A stretch of 64,000 nt of DNA from Macrophomina tecta (GCA_024180945.1 JAKSGN010000041.1:3348001-3412000), one strand, 5' to 3'. Counted from the stretch's first letter, positions 22,047 to 34,526 are shown. Translations and numbers: made by a program. The notes: a model not told the origin generated them from the letters alone.

Positions 22047-23165
22047 ATGTCCGCCATGGTGGACTCCTACGCTCCGCCGTACGGGCGCCTGCCGCAGAGG
22101 AAGCCTGTCCCTCAGACCGGTCTGCAACCCTTGACTCAGATCGTCCCCGATGAGCACCGCAGTGCGCACACCCGCACTCGCACCTCTTCAAGCTCCGTTT
22201 TCCCGCAGATGCCGCAGCAGCCTGCCTCCAACTTCACCTACAACCCGCCTCAGTACCAGCCCGCCATGACCCAGTACAGCACCAATCAGACTCGCCGCAC
22301 CCTCTCCAATGCCACCACCTCGACTTCCTCGACCAGCACCAGCGCCGGCGCCGGCAACGCCCGCCGCAACTCCGACCTGCGCCGCTCGTCCTCCGGCCGC
22401 TCCACCGCCAGCCAATCCTCCTCCAGCTATGTCGCCCTGATGCGGAGGCAGAAGGCCACCGTCTGGTGCGACCGCGCCCAATATGAAGACCCGCGCCTGG
22501 CTGCCCAGCAGCGCGCCGCGAAGATGCGCGCCGCCATGGAGGTCGTCGGTGGCCACCAGACCAGCAGGACATCCACCTCGTCTTCCGGTGTGGCGGCCGG
22601 TGTGCGCTCCAAGATCAGACATCACGGCGCTCCCAAGGCCTCGCTCTACACACCTGCAAACCTCACCGGCAGCGGCGTTCCCATGCGTTTAAGTGCCAGC
22701 GAAGTCGACGAGGGTGACAGCGACAATGACAGCAATGGCGTCAACAACTTGCATAACCGTAGTGGCAGCGGTCGGAGCTCCCTTGGCTCGGGGCGGCGGG
22801 TTTACTCATATGCCGGCCCTTCCGGCGCGCGGAATAGCACAAGCAGTACACCACCCAGCGGGCAGGGCAACAGCCCTACTGATATGGTGGCTGGCGAAAC
22901 TCCTGTTCAAGGTGATTTCGCTCGGAGAAACAGCTACTTTGCCCAGCGCCGCAACACCGGTCTTTCTGGTGGCAGTGGCAGCTCCGGTGAACGGGAAAAT
23001 AGTTTTGGAGGCTTGGGGCAGATGCCGCAACATGAGCCGCAGGCGGCGGAGCCTAAGAAAACGTCGGACGACCTGAGGAGAAGAGGGAGCGTCGACGACA
23101 GGACGATGACGATGAGCGGAGCAGTGAGACTGTTTGTTGCCAATCCAGACAACGACAGCGATTAA
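22047..23165 (+). CDS. Ser-rich, mostly disordered protein of unknown function
   Basis: Intronless frame of 372 residues from ATG 22047 (MSAMVDSYAPPYGRLPQRKP). I do not recognise a named family. It is rich in Ser, Thr, Asn and Gly and probably mostly disordered. Two parts look constrained: a basic/amphipathic segment near residues 127-166 (YVALMRRQKATVWCDRAQYE, then a run of Ala/Arg/Gln), and the extreme C-terminus with SVDDRTMTMSGAVRLFVANP. No signal peptide, membrane helix or enzyme motif is seen. A TATA-like site and an unusually long GC-rich upstream region suggest a regulated gene. The coding assignment rests on length, ATG context and consistent G+C at third positions. Confidence 0.75.
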   Translation: MSAMVDSYAPPYGRLPQRKPVPQTGLQPLTQIVPDEHRSAHTRTRTSSSSVFPQMPQQPASNFTYNPPQYQPAMTQYSTNQTRRTLSNATTSTSSTSTSAGAGNARRNSDLRRSSSGRSTASQSSSSYVALMRRQKATVWCDRAQYEDPRLAAQQRAAKMRAAMEVVGGHQTSRTSTSSSGVAAGVRSKIRHHGAPKASLYTPANLTGSGVPMRLSASEVDEGDSDNDSNGVNNLHNRSGSGRSSLGSGRRVYSYAGPSGARNSTSSTPPSGQGNSPTDMVAGETPVQGDFARRNSYFAQRRNTGLSGGSGSSGERENSFGGLGQMPQHEPQAAEPKKTSDDLRRRGSVDDRTMTMSGAVRLFVANPDNDSD

Positions 23166-23421
23166 GCGGCCAAATCAAAAGTATTATACCCATTGCACAA
23201 CACACGGGGTCAAGAGTTATAGAGTCGAGATGAGAGCAACGAGGGCTTTTCTCTGTTTTTCTTTCTATACCACGTTCGCGGCTCCTTTGAGTTGAGCTGC
23301 AGTCAAAACTTGCGCGTCATTTTCCTTTTATATTATATCCGTCGCTCGGCAGCATGTTTTCCTTTTGCATCGGCGTTCCACACAGGATCATCATCATTTG
23401 GGAGGTCCTTCATATTGCGGG

Positions 23422-23453
23422 TTTTTTTTTTTTTTTTTTTTTTTGGGGGGGGG
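23422..23453. repeat. Homopolymer T23-G9
   Basis: Twenty-three T followed directly by nine G, about 260 bp downstream of the stop of the 22047 gene. It may be within the 3' UTR. Length is likely variable between isolates and prone to sequencing error. Confidence 0.7.
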
Positions 23454-26400
23454 ATACACGCATGGAGTTCTCGTTTCTCTTGGGGATTGTCGGCGGCTAC
23501 CCCGTTTTATCTGTCCGTCTCTTGACTACTCGTAATTTCCTAGTCCATTCTCGGTCATTTCCCGTCCTCTCATCTGTGTTCAGCGAAGCGTTCTTTGTAT
23601 GCTCTATTTCATTGCGTTATTTCGGAATCGGGAAAAAGAAGGGCTGCGGACGGATGGGATCACACCTGACTGGAGCAGGGGAGAAGCCCGTGTATGGTGG
23701 TGCTGTACGCTATGTTTCTTTCTTTGTTTGGATCGCTACGCCGTCACACATGAGCGTACCATGCCTTGTTGTACATGTGGAGATATACCGACACGTCGTT
23801 AGAGTAATCTCGAGCAATCGCTACCGCATCGCGAAGACCTCACTAGCTTGCAAGGACCTTCTGAGGTCTATGATGTAATGCACGTCTCATCATAAAGTCA
23901 ACTTGTTTTCTCTATCTCCTTCGCTGTCTGTTTCAATTTCCCCAACCAGGCTGGCGCGTTTCTCACATGCAGACCATTGGTACCTGGCTGCCAGGGCGGG
24001 ACGCTGGGTTGCACGGCAGCGCCCATCGCCCAACCAGGACATTCAGCGTTGTTGAACCAGCGCTACATGGCGAATCTCAGATCTCCCGGCCGCCACTTTC
24101 GTCAAGCGTGGGACCTAGCAGGGCGCCGACCCGAAGCAAGCGCGGCAGCACCGTTTCATGCCTCTGCCGGCAAATGCACTTCTCTACGTCCTTCGTACCC
24201 GCGGGCTGGGAATCATCTCTCAACGAACATTTGGCAGGTCGTACGAGTGGCACGCGGTCCCTCTTGGTAATCGTTCGTTTTTTCCCGAACAAACACCCAA
24301 GCAAGAGGATCGACGCATCACCCCTCCCTCCCCCCTGCTCAGCCACGCCGCACAAGCTGCACCTGTGCACGCGCGCGGCCTTCTCGACGCGCATTGGTCA
24401 ATCTTTCCACGAAGGCAATACAGCGAGCACCGAAAGGTGCGGCGGAAGCTGCTGAAAAAAGCTTCATGCAGAGCGCTGGAGAGCAAAGAGAGAGCAAAAA
24501 AATGGTTCTCCACCTTATGCAAGGCCGGGTAGACGGTGCCGCGCACATGGGCAACGGGGATGAACGGAGTCACCGCCACGCTGCCCCTCATGGATTTTTT
24601 TTTTAATTTGTTTTTGCCTCGTCCGTTGCGCTGTCTCTCAGCACGCCCAGCTCGTCCGAGGGTGTTTGGTTCGTTACTCACTTGCTCCTTGCGACGGTGA
24701 CCAGCCCAAGCTGTGAGGCGACACAGCCCAATCAGTGGCGATCCTTACATGAATAGTGACCGCCGGCAGGGCGACAACAGGGCTGTTCGTCACCTCTGCC
24801 CTTCCTCGTTTGCGGCTCGCCTGCTCGCTCGTTAGCGCCAGCGGCAAGGGGGAGAGGCGAAGTGGTGATGATTCGCAGGGCAGGCATCGCTGTCTGCACG
24901 CCCACTAACACCCACTTTGCGGCTCTCGGAAGAGAGCGAGCGAGGGGCGGAACTTCGGAGCGGGCCTGGGGGCAACGAAGAAGGATGTGTGAATGGGCGG
25001 CGGCGAATGGCTAATCGCCGCTTTCGACCGAGGGCCAATCATCACACTTTTTCGCTGTCCTCCATCATCAAATCAAGAAGTAACAGAAGGGAAGTTGGTT
25101 GCGAGTTTTTTTTTTTTTTTTTTTTTTCGTAGCCTCGTATCTCTTTCATTCTCAGTGCTCTCTATCTCTTACCGTTGAGGAGTTGCTCATGAAGATCCTA
25201 TCATGACACCAGCACAACCTCGTTTTCCTGTGTTATGGCGGGGACGAGGGGTTGCTATTAATTGCGCACAGCGAGGCCGCCGACCCCGCCATTGGACAGG
25301 CTCTCCGCTCGGGCTCGGTCGGGTCAATTGTCTCATTACTCCACGGCCGGGGGGGAGGTTTTGAAAAAGGGCAAGATTGCGACAAGTAGAGAGTGGGCAC
25401 GGTGCGGCGCGCAGCAGGGCCACCAATTACACACGGCCCCCCCCTTCTCTTCCCTTCCCCCTTCTCCTCGCCATTCTCTTGTCGTCGTCGCGTCCTCCAT
25501 TGCGAAAAATAGAAGGGGATCGGCGGCGAGGTTTGGGGCCACAACGTCGGCGTCGACGACGACGGTACGACCGGTGCACGGCCGCCGAGCAGCGGGCTGT
25601 GGTGGTGGTAATTGCACGTACATGTTAAGGCTGATGACGTCTTTTTCGTCATTGGCATGGCCTTCTTTTGGAGAAAGTCCGGTGTTTTCTGAATCGGTAG
25701 CCTCTCACCGACGCCCGCGGAGCTGGCGCACAAGTATAGGCAAGAGCTTGGCGCGTCGGCACGGCACACGAACTGTCGTAGGCAAGGCATTTTGCTCGAA
25801 AAATGCGGTGGTGTTTTCCGTAGTAGCGCCTCTCTCTTTCTTGGGATTGGCTTGGCTCGCTAGCGCGCCTGAACCTTTTAGGGCTGGCGACGGCAAGAGT
25901 GAGGGAAAAAAGCGAAAAGGCGGCACAGGTGTTAAGGACCCTTCTTTTGACGATCTTGGTGCTGTTGAGGACTGGCGCGCGTGAGCGAATGAGTGGTGGG
26001 CGGGCGATCGCATCGTATTTGCGATAGCTGATCCCGCGAGGTTGGATACGACGGCAGCGTGTGTACGAGGTTGACACAACCAGATTCGCAGTAGCCGCGT
26101 CGGCGGGTCGGGCGCGCTCACTACAACGGCTACGGAGAGAGAGAGAGAGCGCGCGCTAGAGGAGCGACTAGTTTTCCGGATGGCTGGCGCGGCACTCAAA
26201 GAAAGAAGTTTCGACGAGTGGCACAGGCCGGCGCGGCGGATGGCGTCTTGTTAGCTCGTCCCGAGAGGGAGCAACGGTGGCGCGCAGGCCATCGTCCTTC
26301 ATCCTCATCATCAAGGCGTTCATTGCGGAAAATGGTGCTTTTGTTGTCCGTCCGTGCATCCTGCGGTGCTTCCGGGGCTCGGCGATGCCGTTGCTTCCGC

Positions 26401-27127
26401 CCTGCCGCACCCTCGCCCACTCGCCATGTGGGTGGGTAATGGGCGCGTGCGGCGGCGTCATCCCGAGCGAGCGAGCTTCTGCAGCCTGCCATATCCCACG
26501 GTTTACCCACATGTCTTTTTTTTTTTTTTTTTATATTACTTTGCCGCTCATCCTACTCCGCTTCTTCGCGTAGGGCTAGCATGGGTGTCGCATCCACCGC
26601 TGTCCGCGCTTGCAGCTGCATTAGTTCCTCGCTGGAACTCTCGTGTCTTCTGTGGCTTATGATTGTGGAGGGGACCCAGCATGACGGCGTGATATGAGCT
26701 TACCATCACACCCTCATCAGTCACAGCGCAGTGTGGGATACGGTTGCTGGGCGGAGGATCCGGGGAAATGAGCACCGAAGCACTGCAGTGGCATATGGTG
26801 CTGATGCAGTCATCTGGAAGGGCATCGTACCAAGCTCTTTGAACATTCACGTCTGGGTGACTGCACGGACTCTTGTTCCAGTAGTCGTTTGGTCTTCGCT
26901 TGGAAGATAGAAAAGAACATCGGCAACGGTGGGGTTTCAGTGCGGTAGCCAGCGCCGCTTGCACCATCATCCCTTCGCTTTCCCAGCCATACTTTGCTCC
27001 GTTCATATGGGTGGGAAGAGTTACAAATAATAAGCTTGTTCGAGCTGAGACCGTCGTGATTGGCCGCAAAACGAACAGAGTCTTGGCAGGTCTATTGATT
27101 CTCATTCTTCATCTGCGGCTAGTCGAT

Positions 27128-27960
27128 TTAGCTTGCGATTTCCTGATTGCTTGTTGTAATCTGCACTGTGGAGGATGCCCTCCTAATCGCTGATCCGGAC
27201 ACTCCCGTCACTGGATTCTGGAGTCTTTTTGCCCTTTCCTTTGTCTGCTCAGATGTAGAGGTTCTGGCAACCGTACGCCAAAATACCATAAACCCCTGAC
27301 AGAGCAGAAACACCATGGAATGGCCAACGTTGATGATAGCCGGCAACGAAAGACCCTGTGAAAGTTCTGGTAATACTGCGTTGCTCCATGTCATTCCATT
27401 CATCAAGTCGAATCTCGCAATCATGCCTCTGGTTGGTACCGTTTGATCTTTTATACCGGAAAGAATCGATTTCCGGTGCATGTTGCACCCTTCACGGACG
27501 CAGCTCGCGCCAGTAGACTGATCCCTGATAACCTGACGCTCGACGATCATCCGATAGTCACCTCCATGCTTCATCAGGTCCTGCCAAGAATACATCCACA
27601 ACGTCGAGGTGGGCTACAACGTGAATAGGTACGACAACTCATTCCTGCACGTGGTGAACAACGGAGATACCGTCTCCAGCGGCTGCGGGATGTGGAGCTA
27701 CCCAAGGCCATGGGCTCCTTCGGCTTCTCGCTCCAGACCGATAGCGCCGCACCGGTTAGGTTACTCGTCAGCCGCGTTGCACGGCTCAGCGGCGCCACGC
27801 CAGTTGTCGAATTCCTCTTCAAGCCGCAGCAGTTGGTCCCATCTCTTACAGCGACGCCGGAGGCCGCAAACTCCTGCTTAAGTCTGCGCCTCATAGGCTT
27901 GCCTATCACCGGTAATACGCCGTCAATGCTGTAATTTTTGGATGACGGCTTTTGGCTCGT
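27128..27960 (-). other. Broken minus-strand coding-like remnant, unassigned
   Basis: Three minus-strand frames together look more protein-like than their surroundings but cannot be joined without stops, and none starts with ATG. One holds a segment near 27770-27855 (RWDQLLRLEEEFDNWRGA) that resembles the linker region of fungal Zn2Cys6 transcription factors. Another, 27601..27128, contains a hydrophobic stretch (IINVGHSMVFLLCQGFMVFW). I cannot name a family. It may be a decayed gene or simply chance. Confidence 0.2.
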
Positions 27961-28948
27961 GTAGGCCGAGAGAGGTGGGGGCACGGGACAGTTGACTTCT
28001 CTGTCCACGTCGCATGAGTTTCCGGTGGTGAATTAATGATCAGCGTATTTTACGCGCGACGATCCAGTCATTCTTCCGCCGTCCGGGCTGACATGTTTGA
28101 CTTATGGAATTTGTAAGCTCGAGGGGAGGTACGAGGTGTAGTTTGCGATTTGATCCGGAGCCCGCACGGTTGGTTTCTTGCTTACATAATGGAACTCATA
28201 TAGAACATAGCTATTGTGTATCATGGAGTTCATAGGAATATAATGATAATGGGCACAATTTGTACGTACAGCGTTAACGTGTGGATATCTGCTGCAGGTA
28301 GCCTCTTTGTATTGACCTCGAGAAGCAGTTCGTTATTTCATTCAGAATAGTGGGTATTATTCAATACAAAATTGCAATAATTGCGAAAAAAAAAAAAAAA
28401 AAAGGTTCAAGACAGAGAGAAGTGAGTATTCGCGCTTACAAACAACCTATCTCTCAACCGATAAATGCGTTTACGAGACCGCTTTTGTACTACTTGTCAC
28501 CCATATTTCCGGAAATTGCCGAGCGGAACCTGGCATTCTGGTGCTATATTAATGTACAATCAGCATAATTTGGCTATAGCCTTGATGAAGCATGGCCTTG
28601 TTCCAGAAAATACATATGCAGCGAGCAAACAGATGGCCAAATGCGGCAAGACGGGCCGGAGTCAGAAAACAGACCGTGATTGGCTGTTTTTTTTCTAGGC
28701 ACCCAGACCCCTGCCAAGGCCGCGGCTCTTCGATTGCCTTTGGCCCACGTCAGTCGACCTGGGGAAAAGTAAAAGGCGGAGCTGGAGACGCGCAAGCCCG
28801 CTCCTCGCACGCGCCAGAGACGCCGCAACGCCGTGACGAGTCGATACGTCTCCCTCCCTGACCTCCCCAACCCCGCCTCTCGAAGAAAATCCCTCTTGAA
28901 TATTCGATCCCCGAGAGCTCTAGGCCCGCTGCGCGACGCCGATCAGAC

Positions 28949-31370
28949 ATGGCCAGGACCGAGGAGATCAGGCAACGCTTCGCGGAGGAGAAGCACCAGA
29001 ACGGCCACCTCAATGGCCACCCAAACGGCACAGTGAGCCCCGCTGTCGATCCTACCGAGAAGACGGACTATACCCGGTGGAGACTCCTGGACCAGAACGG
29101 TCGCCAGACATGGCACTACCTGGAGTCGGACGAGGAGGTCGCCAAGTGGCCGCAGAGCATTGCCGACAAGTATTTTCTTGGTCTGGACACTGTACGTTAT
29201 TCTTAGCCTGTGTGTGATGTCCCTTGGATGAGACATGCATGCCATTGATTCGCCCGTTCACCTCACTAACACCGCGAAAGGGCCTCCCTGACCTCCCTCC
29301 CGCCAAGACACCCGTCCAGGCCGTCAACAACGGCCTCTCCTTCTTCTCCCAGCTCCAGCTCCCCTCCGGCCAATGGGCGTGTGAATACGGCGGCCCAATG
29401 TTCCTCCTGCCCGGCCTCGTCATCACTTGGTACGTCACCAAGACGCCAATTCCACAAGCCTACAGGACCGAGATCAAGAATTACCTCTTCTCGCGCCAAC
29501 ACCCCGAGGATGGCGGCTGGGGACTCCATATTGAAGGCGAGAGCTCGGTGTTCGGTACCGCATGTAACTATACGGTATTGAGGCTGCTTGGTGCCAGCGC
29601 AGAAGACCCCAGGGTGGTGAAGGCGAGGGCGTGCTTGCACAAGATGGGCGGTGCCGTGAATGGTCCGCACTGGTCCAAATTCTGGCTTAGTGTCCTGGGT
29701 GTGACACCTTGGGATATCGTAAACCCTGTTCCACCGGAGCTTTGGCTCCTGCCGGACTGGGTTCCCATCTCACCATGGCGCTGGTGGATCCACATGCGCA
29801 TGGTGTACTTGCCAATGGGGTATGTTTGGTCCAAGAAATGGTCGTATGCCCCGGATAAGCTGGTGCTCTCTCTCCGCCAGGAGCTCTTCACCCAGCCATG
29901 GGAGAGCATAGATTGGGCGTCGCATAGGAACAGCATTTCATCCAAGGATAACTACCACCCCAAGAGCTGGGTCTTGAATACCATCAACTGGGCTTTGGTC
30001 AATGTTTGGAATCCGTACCTCAGGACAAACGCTCTGGCCAAGAGGGCCGAAGACTGGGTATGGAAACTTGTGGAGTACGAAGACCACAACACAAACTACA
30101 ACGACCTTGCTCCTGTCAATGCTCCAATGAACTTACTGGTATGTTATATCAAGGAAGGACCCGACAGCTATTCGGTGCGAAAGCACCGTGAGAACCTTCC
30201 CATTTACTTCTGGGTCAAGGATGAGGGTATGCTGGCGAACGGCACCGATGGCGTGCAGATTTGGGACACCTCGTTCCTGATCCAGGCGGCGTATGAGGCA
30301 GGCGTCTGCGATGACCCTCGCTGGAAGCCCGTACTTGAGAAAGCTCTTAGCTTTCTGGAGAAACAACAAATCCGCGAGGACATCCCCGAAGCTGATAAAT
30401 GCTATCGCCACAAGCGCAAGGGCGCATGGGCGTTCAGCACCAAGGATCAGGGCTACCCCGTATCCGACTGCACCGCCGAAGGATTGAAGGCCGTGCTACA
30501 ACTTCAGAGCGTCCCTGGCTACCCTCAAATGGTGTCAGATGAACGCCTGAAGGACTCGGTCGACCTTCTACTCACTATGCAGAACCCTTCCGGTGGTTGC
30601 TCCTCCTATGAGCCTACTCGCGGCTCGGAGTACTTAGAGCTACTCAACGCCGCTGAGGTCTTCGACCGTATCATGGTCGAATACGACTACCCGGAGTGCA
30701 CGACGGCCGTCGTAACCGCCCTGAGCGCTGCGCGCAAGAAGTTCCCCGACTACCGCAGCGCCGAGATTGAGGCCTTCATCCAGCGCGCTCTGGCCTATAT
30801 CCGCCGCGCACAGCGGGCTGACGGCAGCTGGTACGGCAGCTGGGGCATCTGCTTCACCTATGCCGGCATGTTTGCGCTCGAGAGCCTCAAGTGCGCGGGC
30901 GAGACATGGCAGACGTCGGAACGCGTGCGGCGCGCGTGCAAGTTCTTCACCGACCGCCAGATGGAGGACGGCGGGTGGGGCGAGAGCTACAAGAGCTCCG
31001 AGGACATGGTGTGGGTGAACCATGAGAAGAGCCAGGTGGTGCAGACGGCGTGGGCCGCCATCGGGCTCATGGAGGCCGATTTCCCCGATAAGGAGGTCAT
31101 CGCCCGAGCGATCAGGCTGATCATGCGTAGACAGCAGGCCAATGGCGAGTGGTTGCAGGAGGCCATTGAGGGCGTTTTTAATAACAGCTGGTGGGTGTTA
31201 CGTTCTCCGTGCCTTTATTAGCGTCTCTGCGCCTTGTGCTGCCTTTTGGACTGTACTAACAGTCTCTCTTTTTCCACAGCATGATATCCTATCCCAACTA
31301 CAAGTTCATATTCACGATGAAGGCGTTGGGTATGTACGCCAAGAAGTACGGCGATGAGGCTCTGCTCTAG
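28949..31370 (+). CDS. erg7: Oxidosqualene cyclase (lanosterol synthase type)
   Basis: ER/lipid-droplet enzyme cyclising 2,3-oxidosqualene to a sterol or triterpene skeleton; in fungi the housekeeping member makes lanosterol for ergosterol. Exons 28949..29191, 29281..31190 and 31280..31370 give 747 residues, the normal length. The catalytic acid lies in the motif D477-C-T-A-E (VSDCTAEG). QW-type repeats are visible, for example [24 protein letters not shown] and [14 protein letters not shown]. The C-terminal exon ([19 protein letters not shown]) is standard for Erg7. Introns are 88 and 89 nt; the second uses donor GTGGGT and splits a Cys codon. The sequence reads as an ordinary lanosterol synthase, but the P450 1 kb downstream on the same strand leaves open a role in a specialised triterpenoid pathway. 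The product cannot be told from the sequence alone. Confidence 0.95.
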
Positions 31371-32390
31371 ATGGGCGGGCCTGCTACTGCATTAGAATGG
31401 ATGGCCTGCTGTACATAGGAACGGCCATTGGGAAAGATCCTTAGAGTATGGGCGGGAAGAAAGAGACGGGCTTGGATGTGCTATGCCACGACCGTACAAC
31501 ATGAGAGACGACGACAGTATGCCATTCCTGCGAATACGGACGGTCTAGTAATGTTTTAATTGTAGCTCGATAGAGCTGTATTAATGTGGTGATCTCTTTC
31601 TGCTGGAGTGAGTTCCTTTTACTTTTTCTTTTCTTTCGGTTTGAAACTGCTTCCCACTCGTGTAGAGCGAAATCATCCAGTAGTCAAGCAAGCAATGATA
31701 AGCTGTACGCACGAGCGGCTCAAGTGGTGGTCCGGATTTGCATGTTTAGATGTAATTTGATGACTCTTTAGAAATGGCTGGTGGGCCCATCTGTGTCTTC
31801 AAGCATCCCTAAAGATAGCAGGGTAAGTTTTGTGGCGAAGGGTGTGCAACCGATGGAAGCTGAACTTTCCCTTGTATGCCTAAGCCCGGGAGCAATTCTA
31901 CACCCCAAGCCCAAAAAATTAGGTAAGCTGACTAATCTGGAGTCCCAGGGGTGACATGTTCAAGCCCGTTGCCATGTTAATGGTTTCATGAGGTGAGCTG
32001 CGGCTCCAATGATTGAGGATCGACTCCGATGCAACGGCTTGGCCATACCCGATACCCGAGTGCATAAAAGCACAACACACCTTCGTTGGCCGAGCAAGAG
32101 CAAAACCCGCACCCGATCCCGGGTTCATTGGCATACTATTTCTTACCGACAGAAAAGGCCGTGGCGCCGATTGGCTGCCCGTCTACGCCTGGTCCCCGAC
32201 TCACAAGCTATGGCTAAGCTTCTGGCCCGGACTGCGTCCGTCCTTACATAACCTCGGCTTCGGAGCACAATCATGTTACCCGATATGCAAGTCAAGCTCG
32301 CCATATAAAAGCATGCAGCTAACCTTAAACACGCTTAAGCTTCTACAGTCCTATCAGTCTCTCCGCCGGACTTGCCTCCTATTGAACGAT
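31371..32390. other. Spacer between cyclase and P450; P450 promoter
   Basis: About 1 kb with the cyclase 3' UTR and the P450 promoter. TATAAAA lies at 32304-32310, 81 bp before the P450 ATG. The frame of the P450 start codon stays open upstream to 32013, but without an ATG giving a sensible N-terminus. No other gene is seen. Confidence 0.6.
32304..32310 (+). promoter_or_regulatory. TATA box of the P450 gene
   Basis: Perfect TATAAAA 81 bp upstream of the P450 start codon, in an otherwise GC-balanced region. Its position fits a core promoter. Confidence 0.55.
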
Positions 32391-34245
32391 ATGGCGGTCG
32401 AAGAGCTTACTATGTTGTCATTACTTTCGCAGCCAAATATCGGCATCCTCGGTGTTATTGTTGTACTATGTTTGTCCTATTGGTTGTACAACGTCCTGAA
32501 CTCTCAGCGCCCGTATCCTGGTATTCCGCTGGTGTGCGCGGAAGGCGGCTATGCTGAGGCCAAGAAGAGATACATGGCCGACAGCGTCGGCACTGTCAGG
32601 CGTGCGTTGAAAGAGGTCAGTGTTCGTATCACTAGCCTATTTGTGGTTGAGCTGACACTTCTCTTTCTTCTTCTTTTCTTCAGTGCAAAGGCGTGTGTCA
32701 GATCATCACCGACAACGGGTACAAGATCCTGATCCCTCGCGCATACCTAGACGAGATAAAGGACGGGAAGGATCTCAACTTCGTCGACTATGTCAGAGAG
32801 GTGCGTTCCCTGGCTTTAGGAATGGAGGTGAAATCTAGACGAACGAGGAATACATGCTAAAGGGTGTCGTAGGAGTTCATGGCGGATTACAAAGGCTTCG
32901 ATGCACTGCATGTCGGCCTGCAGGATGGCGTCTTCTCCGAGGTGGTGAGGGTCAAGTTGACGCAGTCCCTCAGTGAGTTCTGTTCCACGTTCGACGACGG
33001 ATCATGCTAACGTCATGTCTCAGCAAAGCTGACGCCGATCCTGTCCGCGGAGACATCTGCGTCCATTGAAGATCTCTTTCCAGCAACGCAAGGTACGTGT
33101 GCCACTTGAACTTGATCTGTGTAAATTGTCCCTTCCCGCAGTGCTGACTGCCCGACCAAACAGAATGGACCACACCCGACACCCCCTTCTACCCGCTCGC
33201 CCTCCAGCTCGTCGCGCGCGTCACCAGCCGCGCCTTCCTGGGCGAGCGCCTCTGCCGCGACAAGGACTGGCTGCGCATCTCGATCGCCTTTACGCGCGAC
33301 ATCTTCGCCGCCATCCCAGTCCTGCGTGCCTATCCGCCCTTGCTCAGGCCGCTCGTGCGCCCCTTCCTGCCCGAGGTCCGCCGCGTCATGGCGCTCCAGG
33401 CCGCCGCGACGCGCATCATCGAGCCCGAGCTGCGGCGCCGCCGCAAGGAGAGGGAAGCGCTGCGGGCATCCGGCATGGCGGAGGGCGAGGGGGAGCAGCG
33501 GACAGAGAGGCCGCTCGACTCGCTGCAGTGGATTGACGAGGTGTCGGCGAGCAGGAGCTCTGGCTACGACGTCGTCGTTGGCCAGCTGTCGCTGACCATC
33601 GCGTCGCTGCACACGACCACGGCCGCCCTGGCAAACGTCATGTACGACCTCGTCGCGCGGCCCGCCCTGGTCGCGGAGCTGCGGCGCGAGATCGTCGACG
33701 TGCTCGGGCGAAGCGGTGCGGGCTGCTGGGAGAAGACGACGCTCGCCCGCCTGCGCCTCATGGACTCGGTGCTTAAGGAGTCGCAGCGCCTGGCGCCGAC
33801 GGGCACGCTGAACATGCGCCGGAGGACGCGCGCGCCGCTGCGGCTGAGCGACGGCACAAGGATCCCCGCCGGCGCGATGCTGACGGTGCCTGTGCTGCCC
33901 ATGTGGGGGGAGGAGTTGTATGCGGGCGGGCAGGAGTATGATGGGCGCAGGTTTTTGAAGTTGAGGGAGCGCCCCGGGAACGAGAATAGGTGGCAGTTCG
34001 TCACCACGGCGCCGGATATGTATGCATTTGGCCATGGCAGGCACGCGTGTCCAGGCAGGTTCTTCGCGAGCAATGAGCTGAAGATCGTGCTCGTGCATCT
34101 GCTGATGAAGTTTGATTGGAGGTTTGCCGGGGAGGGGCAGGGGATCGAGGCAAGACCGAAGACGGTGGTTACGGTGGAGAGCTTCAGGCCGGATCCGACG
34201 GTGAAGTTGGCGTATCGGGCGCGCACGCCGGACATTGAGTTGTAG
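32391..34245 (+). CDS. Microsomal cytochrome P450 monooxygenase
   Basis: ER-anchored haem-thiolate monooxygenase. Exons 32391..32615, 32684..32800, 32873..32972, 33024..33092 and 33164..34245 give 530 residues. An N-terminal anchor helix (GILGVIVVLCLSYWLYNVL, about residues 15-33) is followed by the hinge RPYPGIPLV. The I-helix region reads SLTIASLHTTTAAL. The K-helix ExxR is ESQR, and the haem loop is FGHGRHACPG with the ligand Cys466. The overall pattern (YPGIPL start, ASLHTTT, RRRTRAPLRLSDG) is that of the fungal diterpene/triterpene-associated P450 group that includes ent-kaurene-oxidase-like enzymes; this placement is an impression and substrate is unknown. All four introns are 51-72 nt and phase-consistent. 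Position next to an oxidosqualene cyclase, same strand, suggests a possible triterpenoid substrate. Confidence 0.95.
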
Positions 34246-34526
34246 ACGGGCTGCTTTAGTTTTGGATTGTTGCTTCCAACAGGTTAGTCTCGAATGAAGC
34301 GTGTGACTGAGCGGGAATCAGATCGTAGAGGCACATGGACACAATACATAAACTTTCCCCTCAATTAGGGTCGAAAAGGACACTATTTCAATTTAAAGTT
34401 CCCCATGGAATTCATCATTCCACCCGAAAAGGTAACGTGCTGTCAAATTTTCGCGTATCTGTGTCCAGTCCCGCTGAACACCATCAATTTTAGTGTTTTT
34501 CACGGTCAAATCTACTTGTATCACGC

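Larger units (their letters stand above)
23166..28948. other. 5.8-kb gene-empty block with homopolymer runs
   Basis: No gene is supported between the Ser-rich protein and the oxidosqualene cyclase. Frames are short and lack splice-consistent partners. Long homopolymers stand out: T23 followed by G9 at 23422-23453, T22 at 25106-25127, T17 at 26516-26532 and A18 at 28386-28403. A (GA)n-(GC)n tract lies at 26135-26156. The part around 27.1-28.0 kb has several broken minus-strand frames that look faintly protein-like and are listed separately. The last 250 bp should contain the cyclase promoter. Confidence 0.5.

Noticed and set aside
24220..26200. Several frames of 90-240 codons on both strands
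   Set aside because: They alternate strands, are Arg/Ser/Pro-rich, are interrupted by homopolymer runs and have no splice-consistent continuation.
33013..34098. 361-codon minus-strand frame opposite the P450
   Set aside because: It mirrors the P450 coding strand in GC-rich DNA, starts with a non-ATG codon and has Arg/Ala/Gly-rich composition without motifs.
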